Notes: generated by a model not told the origin, from the sequence alone. A DNA stretch of 64,000 nucleotides from Pasteurellaceae bacterium Pebbles2 (GCA_023101505.1 LVZA01000001.1:434001-498000), one strand, 5' to 3'; shown: positions 1 to 9,711, counted from the first letter of the stretch. Numbers and translations: made by a program.

Positions 1-1
1 A

Positions 2-433
2 ACGCTCGAATTCAAAGTGTATGATGCCATCAGAAAAGACGAACAAATCAAAGCCGAAGGGCGTGTCGTCGTGGTTTCATACAGCAACCGTGTTCTCTTA
101 CTTGGTCAAGTGCCTGATGAAAGTTTAAAAGAAGTTGCCACCAGCCTTGCGAAAGGCGTTGAGGGCACGAATGAAGTCTATAACGAAATGCGCACGGGCA
201 CTCCAATTAACTTCACTCAAAAAAGCCAAGACAGCTGGATCACCACCAAAATCAAATCAGATATTTTGATTAATTCCGCCGTGAAAACCACTGATGTCAA
301 AGTGATCACTGAAAATAAAGAAGTTTTCTTAATGGGTAACGTTACCCAAGACCAAGGCAACGCTGCTGCAGAAGTGGCTCGTAATGTGTCTGGTGTCGAA
401 AAAGTAGTGAAAGTATTTAAATACTTAGACTAA
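2..433 (+). CDS. dolP: DolP-like dual-BON-domain envelope lipoprotein (5' truncated)
   Basis: The reading frame is open from the window edge, so this is the C-terminal part of a protein whose start and signal peptide lie outside. Two BON-like halves are visible, each with the VxxxxxxVxLxGxV pattern (VVVVSYSNRVLLLGQV near the start and VKVITENKEVFLMGNV about 75 residues later). This arrangement is typical of the outer-membrane lipoprotein DolP (YraP), which binds phospholipid and supports BAM and outer-membrane integrity in E. coli. The GTG at 17 is an internal codon, because the frame reads through upstream of it. A hairpin made of two inverted uptake signals follows the stop. Family assignment is good; exact orthology is inferred. 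Confidence 0.8.
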   Translation, partial: TLEFKVYDAIRKDEQIKAEGRVVVVSYSNRVLLLGQVPDESLKEVATSLAKGVEGTNEVYNEMRTGTPINFTQKSQDSWITTKIKSDILINSAVKTTDVKVITENKEVFLMGNVTQDQGNAAAEVARNVSGVEKVVKVFKYLD

Positions 434-448
434 AATCACGCAATTTTG

Positions 449-487
449 AACCGCACTTTCACGCATCTTCGTAAAGTGCGGTTTTAT
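449..487 (+). terminator. Paired-uptake-signal terminator after dolP
   Basis: AACCGCACTTT (449-459) and AAAGTGCGGTT (473-483) form an 11-bp perfect stem, followed by TTATTT. Inverted uptake-signal pairs commonly serve as rho-independent terminators in Haemophilus. Confidence 0.8.
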
Positions 488-515
488 TTATGACAATTTT
501 CAAAAAGGATAAACT

Positions 516-1178
516 ATGTCAACTATCAGCAAACAACAAGTTCTTGACGCATTTCATTTCCGCTCTGCTTGTCGCTATTACGACCCAAGCAAAAAAATTC
601 CCAAAGAAGATATGGATTATATTCTTGAATTAGCGCGCCTTTCGCCAAGCTCTGTCGGCTCTGAACCGTGGAAATTTCTCGTCATCCAAAACCCAGCCTT
701 GCGTGAAAAAATTCACCCAGTAGCGTGGGGCATTAAGCACCCAGTGCAAGAAGCAAGCCATTTAGTCATTATCTTAGCCAAACGAAATGCACGCTATGAC
801 AGCGAATTTTTCCGTGTTTCCTTACAAAAACGTGGCTTAACCGCCGAACAAATGGAAGCAACATTAGCTCGCTACCAAACATTCCAACGTGATGACATCA
901 AAATCCTAGAAAGCGACCGCACTCTATTCGACTGGTGCAGCAAACAAACTTACATCGCTTTAGCTAATATGATGACAGGCGCAGCACTCATCGGCATCGA
1001 CAGCTGTCCAATCGAAGGCTTCAACTACGACGCAGTCAACCAAATTCTCACCGAAGAAGGCTTACTCGATCCACAAGAATATGGCGTATCTTGTATGGTA
1101 ACTTTCGGCTACCGAGCCAAAGAAATCACACAAAAATACCGCAAACCAGCAGAAGAAACCATCAGCTGGATTGAATAA
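516..1178 (+). CDS. NfsB-type FMN-dependent NAD(P)H nitroreductase
   Basis: This 220-residue protein has the nitroreductase fold signatures: an N-terminal FHFRSACRYYDPSKKI segment (the R-S-x-R-x-Y/F FMN phosphate-binding region), ARLSPSSVGSEPWKFLVI (FMN/substrate contact), and a C-terminal GYRAKE segment. Family members are cytosolic homodimeric flavoenzymes that reduce nitroaromatics and quinones with NAD(P)H. The length is normal. AAGGAT precedes the ATG at a usual distance. It stands alone between two paired-uptake-signal terminators and converges on glpQ. The physiological substrate cannot be read from sequence. Confidence 0.88.
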   Translation: MSTISKQQVLDAFHFRSACRYYDPSKKIPKEDMDYILELARLSPSSVGSEPWKFLVIQNPALREKIHPVAWGIKHPVQEASHLVIILAKRNARYDSEFFRVSLQKRGLTAEQMEATLARYQTFQRDDIKILESDRTLFDWCSKQTYIALANMMTGAALIGIDSCPIEGFNYDAVNQILTEEGLLDPQEYGVSCMVTFGYRAKEITQKYRKPAEETISWIE

Positions 1179-1180
1179 TA

Positions 1181-1223
1181 AAAAGTGCGGTGCAAAAACT
1201 TGTGATTTTTACACCGCACTTTT
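1181..1223. terminator. Bidirectional paired-uptake-signal terminator
   Basis: AAAAGTGCGGTG (1181-1192) and CACCGCACTTTT (1212-1223) form a perfect 12-bp inverted repeat with T runs in both directions. It lies between the converging nitroreductase and glpQ genes, so it can serve both. Confidence 0.8.
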
Positions 1224-1226
1224 CAA

Positions 1227-2315
1227 TTATTTCTTACGCAAAAACTCTACTGCGGTGTCAGGGAAGTCGGTGAAAATCCCTGTCGCACCTGATTTATTTA
1301 ATAATGTGTCATACATTTCGTCAACATTACTAAAGAAGTTTGGTAACGCATCTTTGCGCACGGTGTAAGGGTGAACTTCAAGTTTGGTTGTGGCTAAATC
1401 TTGCACCATTGGAGTTAATTTCACATCGCCCAATTTAGATGCTTTGTCGTCCACCAGCATATACCAACCAGGCCCTACACCGTCAGCATATTTCGCTACT
1501 TCTTGCATTGCACCTGGTTTGAAGAACCAATCATAATTGTAATTCACCCATTTACCTGAAGCATCTTTTTCTTCCGTTTCGTGCCAATCGGTATAAGCCA
1601 CTAATTGAACTAATTTTAAATCCATTCCTAATTTAGGTAATAATTCAGTTTTAATGCGTTTTAGTTCATTGAAATCAAAGGTTTGTAAATAAATACGATC
1701 TGATTTTTCATCATAACCATATTTTTTCAAGATTTTTAACGTTTCAAGGGCAATATCTTTGCCATTTTGGTGATGCAACCACGGTGCTTTAATTTCAGGA
1801 TAAATCCCAATTTTTTTACCCGTAGATTTTTCTAAACCTTGAATAAACTCCAATTCATCTTCTAAAGTGTGAATGGTGAAATGCGATTTCCACATTGGGA
1901 AACGATTTGGATAAACCTGCACTTGTTTGCCGTTTTCCATTTTGAAATTCTCTGTCATTTCTAAACTTTGAATTTCTTTTAGCGTAAAATCAACCACATA
2001 GTAACGACCATCAGCACGATGGCGTTTCGGGAATTTTTTTGCCACATCAGTTAAACCATCTAAGAAATGATCGTGAATTACAATAATGCGATTATCTTTG
2101 GTCATTGCTAAATCTTGTTCCAAATAATCTGCGTGTTGAGCAAATGCCAAGGCTTTAGATTCCAAAGTATGCTCAGGCAAATAACCACTCGCCCCACGGT
2201 GCGCAATCACGATTTTTGAAGACGTTGTGTCCATTTTTGCCATTTGTGGTTGTGTGCTACAAGCTGTTGCTACTGCCGATACAGCCAAGGTTAATGCTAG
2301 TTTTTTAAAGTTCAT
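1227..2315 (-). CDS. glpQ: Glycerophosphodiester phosphodiesterase lipoprotein (protein D)
   Basis: This enzyme hydrolyses glycerophosphodiesters such as glycerophosphocholine to glycerol-3-phosphate plus an alcohol. In H. influenzae it is the surface lipoprotein known as protein D (Hpd), which supplies choline for LPS decoration. I chose the ATG at 2315 (362 aa) over the longer frame from 2390. It has AAGGAG just upstream and opens a clean lipoprotein signal ending VATAC, with the lipidated Cys at residue 19. GDPD motifs are visible: AHRGASGYLPEHT (HR and E residues), EQDL and IHDHFLDGLT. Most of the mature sequence resembles protein D as I recall it, but the signal region differs, which argues against H. 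influenzae sensu stricto. Confidence 0.95.
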   Translation of the reverse strand: MNFKKLALTLAVSAVATACSTQPQMAKMDTTSSKIVIAHRGASGYLPEHTLESKALAFAQHADYLEQDLAMTKDNRIIVIHDHFLDGLTDVAKKFPKRHRADGRYYVVDFTLKEIQSLEMTENFKMENGKQVQVYPNRFPMWKSHFTIHTLEDELEFIQGLEKSTGKKIGIYPEIKAPWLHHQNGKDIALETLKILKKYGYDEKSDRIYLQTFDFNELKRIKTELLPKLGMDLKLVQLVAYTDWHETEEKDASGKWVNYNYDWFFKPGAMQEVAKYADGVGPGWYMLVDDKASKLGDVKLTPMVQDLATTKLEVHPYTVRKDALPNFFSNVDEMYDTLLNKSGATGIFTDFPDTAVEFLRKK

Positions 2316-2519
2316 TGATAAACTCCTTGTTGAAAGTGCGGTTGATAAAGCGAAAATAAAATAGCACAAATAAATTAAACAAATGATCACTAGATTTCAA
2401 AAATGTGAGCGTTATCACAAAATTTCTGTGTGTTTTCGCTCATTACTTTATCTACATAGACTAAAATCTGGAAAATATGCTAGAATTAATCTTCTATTCA
2501 CTGTAACTCATTATTTAAT

Positions 2520-4127
2520 ATGAAAAAGTTTATTATTTTGCTTATTTATTCCGCAATCTTATTAGCAAGTGAACAGCTTTATCGTTTCACCTTTAACATC
2601 ACACTCATTCCTATACAAAAATTAGTTGAAAACTTTGGTTTTCTTTTTCTTATCATCAGCGTTTTTTATTTTGCAAAGTATAAATTTACCAAGATTATGG
2701 CATTTTTATTTTTTGCCATCGCAATGCTAGGAAATAATGTTAATTATGAAATTTATCGAAGTTGGTTAAATGGTATAAATTATTACTTAGCATTTGCTGA
2801 ATACAAAGAAGTTATCTCTGCCAGCACGGCACTATTAGGAAAACTAGCCTTACCCATAACTTGGGCGGTAATTGATATTTTGATTTTTTCATCAATATTA
2901 TTAATTAAAAAAGAAACTAAAACTTATCGTTTTCCAATAATTGATAGTGTATTTTTTGCATTATTAATTTATATATCTGCACGTAGTGCCATAAGTAAAG
3001 CACAAGATAATCTCATTGCTCCTAAAGAATATTATGGAAAAGTAAAACTTCATTATTTAGCTTTTGGTAATTTAGTAGGCAAAGTAATTCCAAATGAAGT
3101 GTTTGGTATAAGTAATGTGGCACAATATTATCACCCGAAACCAAATAAAATAGATCAGCCTGCAATAAAAAATATTATTTTAATTATGGGCGAAAGCGAA
3201 GCAGCCAGCCACGTAAGTAGCTTTGGTTATTCACGCCAAACTACACCTTTTTTCGATCAAATAACAGCAAACAGCAAACAGCAAACAGCAAACAGCAATG
3301 CTATTTTAAAGCAAACTTATTCTGCTGGCACACTCACTTTTATCTCTCTACCACCATTCTTTAATGCCATTCCTTACCCGAATGGGCAGCAACAAATGCT
3401 CAGTGGTAACACGAATTTATTCAATTTAGCACAAGAGCAAGGCTATAAAACGTATTTTTATACTGCCCAAGCTGAAGAACAAATGTCAATGATGAATATT
3501 TTAGGTAAACGCTGGATTGATGACTTACGTTTTCCTGAACAATTAGGTTTTACGGAAAATATGCCTGATGAAAACTTATTGCCATTATTTTATCAAATTG
3601 ACTTAGATAATCAGGCTAATTTTATTGTTTTACATCAGCGAGCATCACATCAACCTTACGGTAAATTCTTACAAGAAAAAGATCATATCTTTGGTAATGA
3701 AGAATTATTAGATCGTTATGATAATACAATTTATAAAACAGATTTATTTATTAAATCAGTCTTTGATTATCTGCAAAAAAGAGAACAAGATGATTGGCTA
3801 CTAATTTATACCTCCGATCACGGTCAATATGTTACAAAAGAAATCATTAATCAAGGTACAATAATCCCTGATAGTTATATTGTTCCTTTATTTGCATACA
3901 GCCCTAACTTAAAATTAGGACAACAAATGGATAATGTTTTTTCTCGCTGTGAGAAATCGACACATCAACAATTAAGTACATTTTTAATTAATACTTTTGG
4001 TTATGATATGGAGATTGCTGACTGTGCTAAAAATTATATTAATGTGAATGGCTTAAGTGGCGATTTTGATTATTTAGAAGTTATTCAACCTGACCAAATT
4101 AATTTAATTTCCCCAGAGAAAAAATAA
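2520..4127 (+). CDS. Membrane phosphoethanolamine transferase-like sulfatase-fold protein with in-frame heptanucleotide repeat
   Basis: The 535-residue protein has about five N-terminal membrane segments (roughly residues 4-160) and then a periplasmic alkaline-phosphatase/sulfatase-fold domain. The nucleophile motif is IMGESEAASHVSSFGYSRQTTPFF-like, with the probable nucleophile Ser226 where EptA-type enzymes usually have Thr. YTSDHGQ near residue 432 supplies metal ligands. Such enzymes move phosphoethanolamine or a similar head group onto LPS or other glycans; the acceptor is unknown here. Codons 248-260 are encoded by five tandem AACAGCA units, which give a TANSKQQ repeat in the protein. 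As read, the frame is open throughout. The gene is AT-rich and diverges from glpQ. Confidence 0.82.
   Translation: MKKFIILLIYSAILLASEQLYRFTFNITLIPIQKLVENFGFLFLIISVFYFAKYKFTKIMAFLFFAIAMLGNNVNYEIYRSWLNGINYYLAFAEYKEVISASTALLGKLALPITWAVIDILIFSSILLIKKETKTYRFPIIDSVFFALLIYISARSAISKAQDNLIAPKEYYGKVKLHYLAFGNLVGKVIPNEVFGISNVAQYYHPKPNKIDQPAIKNIILIMGESEAASHVSSFGYSRQTTPFFDQITANSKQQTANSNAILKQTYSAGTLTFISLPPFFNAIPYPNGQQQMLSGNTNLFNLAQEQGYKTYFYTAQAEEQMSMMNILGKRWIDDLRFPEQLGFTENMPDENLLPLFYQIDLDNQANFIVLHQRASHQPYGKFLQEKDHIFGNEELLDRYDNTIYKTDLFIKSVFDYLQKREQDDWLLIYTSDHGQYVTKEIINQGTIIPDSYIVPLFAYSPNLKLGQQMDNVFSRCEKSTHQQLSTFLINTFGYDMEIADCAKNYINVNGLSGDFDYLEVIQPDQINLISPEKK
3263..3298 (+). repeat. Heptanucleotide tandem repeat (AACAGCA)5 inside a coding region
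   Basis: Five perfect AACAGCA units (3263-3297) plus one extra A. The unit length is not a multiple of three, so gain or loss of one or two units would shift the frame within the catalytic domain of the sulfatase-fold gene. This is the architecture of a phase-variable contingency locus. Confidence 0.95.
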
Positions 4128-4137
4128 CCTAACTAAA

Positions 4138-4161
4138 AGCCTCTTTACGAACAAGAGGCTT
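4138..4161. terminator. Hairpin between the sulfatase-fold gene and hrpA
   Basis: AAGCCTCTT (4138-4146) pairs with AAGAGGCTT (4153-4161). On the minus strand the stem runs into TTTTAGTT, so it mainly fits termination of hrpA; it may also serve the plus-strand gene. Confidence 0.6.
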
Positions 4162-4197
4162 GATAAAAACTCGAAAAAATACACCGCACTTTTCGCT

Positions 4198-7100
4198 TTA
4201 TTGCTCGGCAATCAGGTTTAAAATCCGTTTATCTGAAATTGGGTATTTTGTGCCTAATTGTTGGGCGAATAAGCTCACTCGTAATTCTTCGATCATATAG
4301 CGAATTTCCAAAATCTCGGCTGAGTGCGGTTTAGATTTAGGGAGTTTTGCCAATAATTGCTGATAGGCTTGCTGACATTGCTCCACTCGCAACATTGCGG
4401 CACGATCTCGGTTAATGTCTTGGGCTAATTTATCAATACGTTTATCAATGGCTTGTAAATAACGCTGTAAATCGCTTAGGCGTGTATAGCCTGTTTTTTC
4501 CACAAAACCAGGATAAATCAAGCCGTTAAGTTGAGTTTTTATGTCAGAAAGGGCAAATGCCATCGTGAAATCCATTTTGCCTTTTAAGCGTTTGTTAATT
4601 TCAAAGGTTAGCGTCAGCAGTTGTTCCACTTGCTGAGCAATGTCCACCGTCATTGGATTGAGATTTTCACGCACAAAATCACGCAATTTATCAAAATCCT
4701 GTTCGTTCCACACAAAACCGCCAAAATCCTCAATCAGCTTGTCCACCGCACAGGCAATGCAATCATCAATTAAATCCATCACTTTGCCAAAAGGCGTGAA
4801 ATATAAACCGAGCTTGGATTTGTTCGGCAATTTTTCGTGCAAATATTTAATTGGCGACGGCACGTTAAGCAAAATTAAACGGCGTAGCCCCTGTTGCATT
4901 GCGACGGCTTGTTCATATTCTGTTTCAAATAATTTAATGCCGACCGCTTCTTTTTCATCGGTAATTGCAGGAAAGGCTTTCACCGTGAAACCGTGTTTTT
5001 TCTGCTCATAGAACTGTGGCAAATCGGCAAAATTCCAAATATGAATGCCAGTTTGTGCAATGCCATCATCTGCCACCGCAGAAATGCTGGCTTGCACACG
5101 ATCTTTTAGATTGAATTTAAGTTCGTCCAAATTCATACTTTCGGCAATTTTTTTGCCTTTGTCATCAATCACTCGGAAAGTCATTTTCAAGTGCGGTGCG
5201 ATTTGGTCGAAATTCCATTGCTCACTTTCCACGCTCACGCCTGTCATTCGGCGTAATTCATAACTTAAGGTTTCCGCCAGCGGTTTGTCAAAATGGGTTA
5301 CTCGTCCTAAAAATGCGTCGGCATAATTCGGTGCTGGTACAAAGTTTCGGCGTAAATTTTTCGGCAAAGATTTTATTAAAGCAATCACTAATTCTTGACG
5401 AAGCCCAGGGATTTGCCAATCAAAACCAGTGATTTCAATTTGATTAAGTAAAGGCAACGGAATATGCACGGTTACGCCGTCGGCATCAGTGCCAGGCTCA
5501 AATTGGTAACTGAGTTTTAATTTGAGATTGCCTTGTTGCCAGAAATTTGGGAAATCGAGCTTGCTGACTTTTTGGGCATCATCATTAATTAAAAACGATT
5601 TTTCAAAATTCAGCAATTCAGGATCTTGCTGGCTGGCTTTTTTCCACCAACTGTCAAAATGCTTTTGCGACACCACATCAGTGCCGATACGCTGATCATA
5701 AAATTCAAATAACGTGCGGTCGTCCACTAAAATATCACGACGGCGAGATTTATGTTCTAAATCTTCCACTTCACGAATTAATCGTTGATTTTCAAAGAAA
5801 AACTTATGACGAGTATTCCAATCGCCCTCGACTAAAGCGGATTGAATAAAAATTTCACGGCTGGTATTCGGCTCAATCGCCCCAAAATTTACAGGGCGAC
5901 TGGCGACAATAGGCACGCCGTATAAACTCACTTTTTCATCAGCAATCACTTGCCCACGAGATTTCGACCAGCGGGGTTCGCTATAACTGCTTTTGCTTAA
6001 ATGCGTTGCCAGTGGCTCAATCCATTCTGGCTCAATTTCTGCCACCATTCGCCCCCAAAGTTTGGAGGTTTCCACCAGCTCCGCCGCCATCACCCACTTA
6101 GGCTGTTTTTTGAATAAAGCAGAATTGGGGAAAATCGCAAAATGAGCGTTGCGAGCACCGAGATATTGCTGTTTTTCAGCTTCTTTCAAGCCAATATGCG
6201 ACAGCAAACCGCTTAAAAGTGCGGTGTGAATTTGTGGATATTTTGCAGGTTCGGAGTTAATTGGCAAGCCCATTTCACGCACCGTAAGGCGAATTTGATG
6301 ATAAATATCCTGCCATTCACGAATACGCAAATAATTCAGAAAATCCTTTTGGCACAAGCGACGGAATTGGTTTTTGCTCAATTCTTTTTGCTGAGTTTGC
6401 ACATAATTCCATAAATTCAAAAATGCCAAGAAATCGGATTTTTTATCGGCAAAACGGCGATGCTTGTCATCGGCAGATTGTTGCTTTTCTTGCGGTCGCT
6501 CTCGGGGATCTTGAATCGACAAGGCACTGACAATAATCATTAATTCGTGAACACAGCCAAAATCCACCGCACTTAGCAACATTTTTGCCAAGCGTGGATC
6601 GACAGGTAATTGCGCTAACTGGCGACCTGCCGAACTCAACAGGCGTTTTTCGCCCAATTTAGTTTGTTTAAATTCAAAAGCTTGCAATTCTTCGAGCAAT
6701 TTTATGCCGTCTTGAATATGGCGTTTGTCGGGGGCATCGACAAAAGGAAAGGCGTCAATATCGTCCAAGCCCAACGCTGTCATTTGCAAAATCACCGAAG
6801 CTAAATTCGTTCGCAAAATTTCAGGATCGGTAAATTCAGGGCGGTTGTTAAAATCGTCTTCCGAATAAAGACGAATACAAATCCCCTCAGACACACGTCC
6901 GCAACGCCCTTTACGCTGATTTGCTGAAGCCTGTGAAATCGGTTCAATCGGCAAGCGTTGCACTTTAGTGCGATAACTATAACGAGAAATACGAGCCGTA
7001 CCTGGGTCAATGACATACTTAATCCCAGGTACGGTCAGCGAGGTTTCCGCCACGTTAGTTGCCAGCACGATACGATTTAAGCCGCTCGGGTGGAAAATTT

Positions 7101-8121
7101 TATTTTGCTCTTGTGCCGATAATCGGGCGTATAAAGGCAAAATTTCTGTGTGGCGAAGATCTTGTTTTTGCAACGCATCGGCGGTATCCCGAATTTCTCG
7201 CTCACCATTAAGAAAGATTAAAATATCGCCACGCCCCTCGGCTTGCAATTCATCAACCGCATTCAAAATGCCTTGTAACTGGTCTTGTTCGTCGCTTTCA
7301 ATCGTTGGTCGATAACGCACTTCCACAGGATAGGTTCGCCCCGACACTTCAAGGATCGGTGCATTATTAAAATGCTGTGAAAAACGAGCCACATCAATGG
7401 TTGCGGAAGTAATAATCACCTTTAAATCAGGACGACGTGGCAATAGTTGCTTGAGATAGCCCAGAATAAAATCGTTATTCAAACTGCGTTCGTGAGCTTC
7501 GTCGATAATCAACGTATCATATTGATTTAAAAAGCGATCGTTTTGAATTTCCGCCAGCAAAATCCCGTCGGTCATCAGCTTAATTTGCGTTTCATCGCTA
7601 ATTTGATCGTTAAACCGCACCTTATAACCTACTAAACCGCCGAGTTCGCAATTTAATTCTTCGGCAATGCGAGCCGCTACAGAACGAGCGGCAATGCGGC
7701 GTGGTTGTGTATGCCCAATTAAGCCTTTTTTACCTAAGCCTAATTCTAAACACATTTTGGGTAATTGCGTAGTTTTGCCCGAGCCTGTTTCCCCAGCGAT
7801 CACGACCACTTGATGTTCGGCAATTAATTTTTGGATTTCTGCCTTGCGTTGGCTAACGGGTAAATTTTCCGCAAAAACTATCGGATTTTTCACCGCACTT
7901 TTGCGTTGCGCTAAACGCTGTTGAGCGAGTTGAATTTGCACCTGAATTTCAGCCGCCACCGCTTGTTGTGCTTGCTCATTTTTAATATTACTCATTCCTT
8001 TAATGCGAGCAAATAAACGGCGTTGATCGACAATCATCAATTCCTTTAATTCCGCCAATAATTGTTGCTGCAATGGCGAAAAGTGCGGTGCGTTTTGCTT
8101 AGATTTTGAATGATGAGCCAT
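4198..8121 (-). CDS. hrpA: ATP-dependent RNA helicase HrpA (DEAH box)
   Basis: A 1307-residue DEAH-box helicase, the usual length for HrpA. Motifs run in order: GETGSGKTTQ (Walker A, near residue 110), TQPRRIAARSVA (Ia), DEAHERS (II), SATID (III), a region containing NVAETSLTVPGI (V) and QRKGRCGRVSEG (VI). These are followed by the helicase-associated HA2/OB region and the long HrpA-specific C-terminal half. In E. coli HrpA rescues stalled or collided ribosomes by acting on mRNA. The stop is followed by a hairpin, and the gene upstream on the same strand (the small membrane protein) ends only 3 bases before it, suggesting co-transcription. Confidence 0.96.
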   Translation of the reverse strand: MAHHSKSKQNAPHFSPLQQQLLAELKELMIVDQRRLFARIKGMSNIKNEQAQQAVAAEIQVQIQLAQQRLAQRKSAVKNPIVFAENLPVSQRKAEIQKLIAEHQVVVIAGETGSGKTTQLPKMCLELGLGKKGLIGHTQPRRIAARSVAARIAEELNCELGGLVGYKVRFNDQISDETQIKLMTDGILLAEIQNDRFLNQYDTLIIDEAHERSLNNDFILGYLKQLLPRRPDLKVIITSATIDVARFSQHFNNAPILEVSGRTYPVEVRYRPTIESDEQDQLQGILNAVDELQAEGRGDILIFLNGEREIRDTADALQKQDLRHTEILPLYARLSAQEQNKIFHPSGLNRIVLATNVAETSLTVPGIKYVIDPGTARISRYSYRTKVQRLPIEPISQASANQRKGRCGRVSEGICIRLYSEDDFNNRPEFTDPEILRTNLASVILQMTALGLDDIDAFPFVDAPDKRHIQDGIKLLEELQAFEFKQTKLGEKRLLSSAGRQLAQLPVDPRLAKMLLSAVDFGCVHELMIIVSALSIQDPRERPQEKQQSADDKHRRFADKKSDFLAFLNLWNYVQTQQKELSKNQFRRLCQKDFLNYLRIREWQDIYHQIRLTVREMGLPINSEPAKYPQIHTALLSGLLSHIGLKEAEKQQYLGARNAHFAIFPNSALFKKQPKWVMAAELVETSKLWGRMVAEIEPEWIEPLATHLSKSSYSEPRWSKSRGQVIADEKVSLYGVPIVASRPVNFGAIEPNTSREIFIQSALVEGDWNTRHKFFFENQRLIREVEDLEHKSRRRDILVDDRTLFEFYDQRIGTDVVSQKHFDSWWKKASQQDPELLNFEKSFLINDDAQKVSKLDFPNFWQQGNLKLKLSYQFEPGTDADGVTVHIPLPLLNQIEITGFDWQIPGLRQELVIALIKSLPKNLRRNFVPAPNYADAFLGRVTHFDKPLAETLSYELRRMTGVSVESEQWNFDQIAPHLKMTFRVIDDKGKKIAESMNLDELKFNLKDRVQASISAVADDGIAQTGIHIWNFADLPQFYEQKKHGFTVKAFPAITDEKEAVGIKLFETEYEQAVAMQQGLRRLILLNVPSPIKYLHEKLPNKSKLGLYFTPFGKVMDLIDDCIACAVDKLIEDFGGFVWNEQDFDKLRDFVRENLNPMTVDIAQQVEQLLTLTFEINKRLKGKMDFTMAFALSDIKTQLNGLIYPGFVEKTGYTRLSDLQRYLQAIDKRIDKLAQDINRDRAAMLRVEQCQQAYQQLLAKLPKSKPHSAEILEIRYMIEELRVSLFAQQLGTKYPISDKRILNLIAEQ

Positions 8122-8124
8122 AAA

Positions 8125-8577
8125 TTATTTCGCCCCCACCAGCAAATACAAAATTCCCGCAGCAATTAACGGCCCGACAGGAATACCGCCAAAAAATGAA
8201 ACACCGAGCAACGTGCCGATAATCAATCCTGTCAGTAATAAAGGCTGGTTACCCATTAGCACCACACCACGCCCACCGAGCCACGCCACCAATGCACCAA
8301 CAGCGATGGCGAGAAACATTTTCCAATTCAATAAAGCACTTAAATTGGGTAATTGCACTTTGCCCGACACAATCGGTGCTAACACGCCAATGGTTAAAAT
8401 AATGACGCCAATATTCAGCCCATTTTTTTCTAAAAAGGGAATATAGCGAATTAAAAACGTTTGTTGCACCACTAACAGCACGGAAGCGGAAATGGTGATG
8501 GAATTATTGTGGCTCAACACGCCAAGCAAAATTAAAATGACTAAAAGTAATGCGATTGAATTAAATTGAAGGGACAT
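8125..8577 (-). CDS. UPF0756 (YeaL-type) small membrane protein
   Basis: The protein is almost entirely hydrophobic, with about four to five membrane segments, and ends in a glycine-rich [26 protein letters not shown]-like tail typical of the DUF441/UPF0756 family. I chose the ATG at 8577 (150 aa, the family's usual size); the frame upstream of it to 8676 codes for polar sequence unlike the family. It sits directly before hrpA, 3 bases apart, probably in one transcript. No molecular function is known for this family. Confidence 0.85.
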   Translation of the reverse strand: MSLQFNSIALLLVILILLGVLSHNNSITISASVLLVVQQTFLIRYIPFLEKNGLNIGVIILTIGVLAPIVSGKVQLPNLSALLNWKMFLAIAVGALVAWLGGRGVVLMGNQPLLLTGLIIGTLLGVSFFGGIPVGPLIAAGILYLLVGAK

Positions 8578-8781
8578 TATTGCCTCGAAACTGCGGTGTA
8601 AAATTCGGTTATTTTTGCGTTTATGTGGCATTTCAACAAAAGGCGAAAAGCTCGGCACAACGCAAACGGTTAACAAAATATCGGCTTATTATAGCAAATT
8701 CTGCTGTCAGCTCGTGTTTTTTATTTTCATTTTGCACAAAAATCGGTACTATGACAAAACAAATCATTGAGAGGTTGCCTT

Positions 8782-9711
8782 ATGGATATTGCATTAATTT
8801 TAGCCAGTAAAATCACGGAATTGACGCTAATTGTGTTATTAGGCTACGCTCTCGTGAAAGCCAAATTATTACAACCGAAAGACACCTTTCCCCTTTCCGT
8901 CGTCGGTGTTTATATCATCAGCCCTGCGGTGATGATCCGTGCATTCCAAATTGATTACACACCTGAATTATTGCGTGGCTTAATGCTATCTTTGGGAATG
9001 GCGGTGCTATTGCACATTATTTTAATCCTAATGGGCGTGCTGTTGAAACGCCTATTCAAACTCGATCCCATCGAACACGCTGCGGCGATTTATTCCAACT
9101 CGGGCAACTTAATTATTCCGTTGGTAATGTCAATGTTTGGCGAAGAATGGGTGATTTATGCCACTTGTTTTATTGTGGTACAAACCTTGTTATTTTGGAC
9201 ACATTGCCGTTCGTTAATTTGCGGAAAAGGCTCTGTTCCACTGAAAAATATCTTTAAAAACATCAACATTTGGTCAATTATCGTGGGGGCATTTTTATTC
9301 GCTTTCCACATAAAATTACCACCGTTAATTGTGGGAACGCTCAATGCGGTCGGCTCATTTATCGGTCCAAATGCAATGTTAATTGCAGGAATGTTGATTG
9401 CAGGCATTCCGCTGCGTAGCATTTTTTCGTCTAAACGTATTTATTTAGTTACCTTTCTACGCTTAATTTTCGTGCCAATTTGCTTACTTGCAGTAATCAA
9501 ACTCGGCGGTTTTGCGAACTTCGTCGAAAATGGCGAACAAATTGCCATCATCAGCTTTTTAGCCACCATCAGCCCAGCGGCTGCCACCGTTACCCAAATG
9601 GCGGTGCTGTATGGCAAAAATGCCCAAAAAGCCAGTGCGATTTACGGCGTAACCACGCTACTTTGCGTGATCACAATGCCGTTAATCATTATGCTCTATC
9701 AACTCATTTAA
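8782..9711 (+). CDS. Auxin efflux carrier (AEC) family permease
   Basis: A 309-residue inner-membrane protein with about ten hydrophobic segments in the five-plus-five arrangement of the AEC/BASS fold. The middle NSGNLIIPLVMSMFG stretch is the conserved N-x-G-N-x-x-x-P crossover of this family, and SPAAATVTQMAVLYG is the matching second-half motif. Relatives carry small organic acids such as malate or malonate. The ATG at 8782 is preferred because GAGAGG lies just before it; the start at 8767 has no such site. The 3' end overlaps the converging OppA-like gene by 30 bases. The substrate cannot be assigned. Confidence 0.87.
   Translation: MDIALILASKITELTLIVLLGYALVKAKLLQPKDTFPLSVVGVYIISPAVMIRAFQIDYTPELLRGLMLSLGMAVLLHIILILMGVLLKRLFKLDPIEHAAAIYSNSGNLIIPLVMSMFGEEWVIYATCFIVVQTLLFWTHCRSLICGKGSVPLKNIFKNINIWSIIVGAFLFAFHIKLPPLIVGTLNAVGSFIGPNAMLIAGMLIAGIPLRSIFSSKRIYLVTFLRLIFVPICLLAVIKLGGFANFVENGEQIAIISFLATISPAAATVTQMAVLYGKNAQKASAIYGVTTLLCVITMPLIIMLYQLI

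Noticed and set aside
4640-7315. Plus-strand ORFs inside hrpA
   Set aside because: Shadows of the long minus-strand helicase frame, which has all the helicase motifs.
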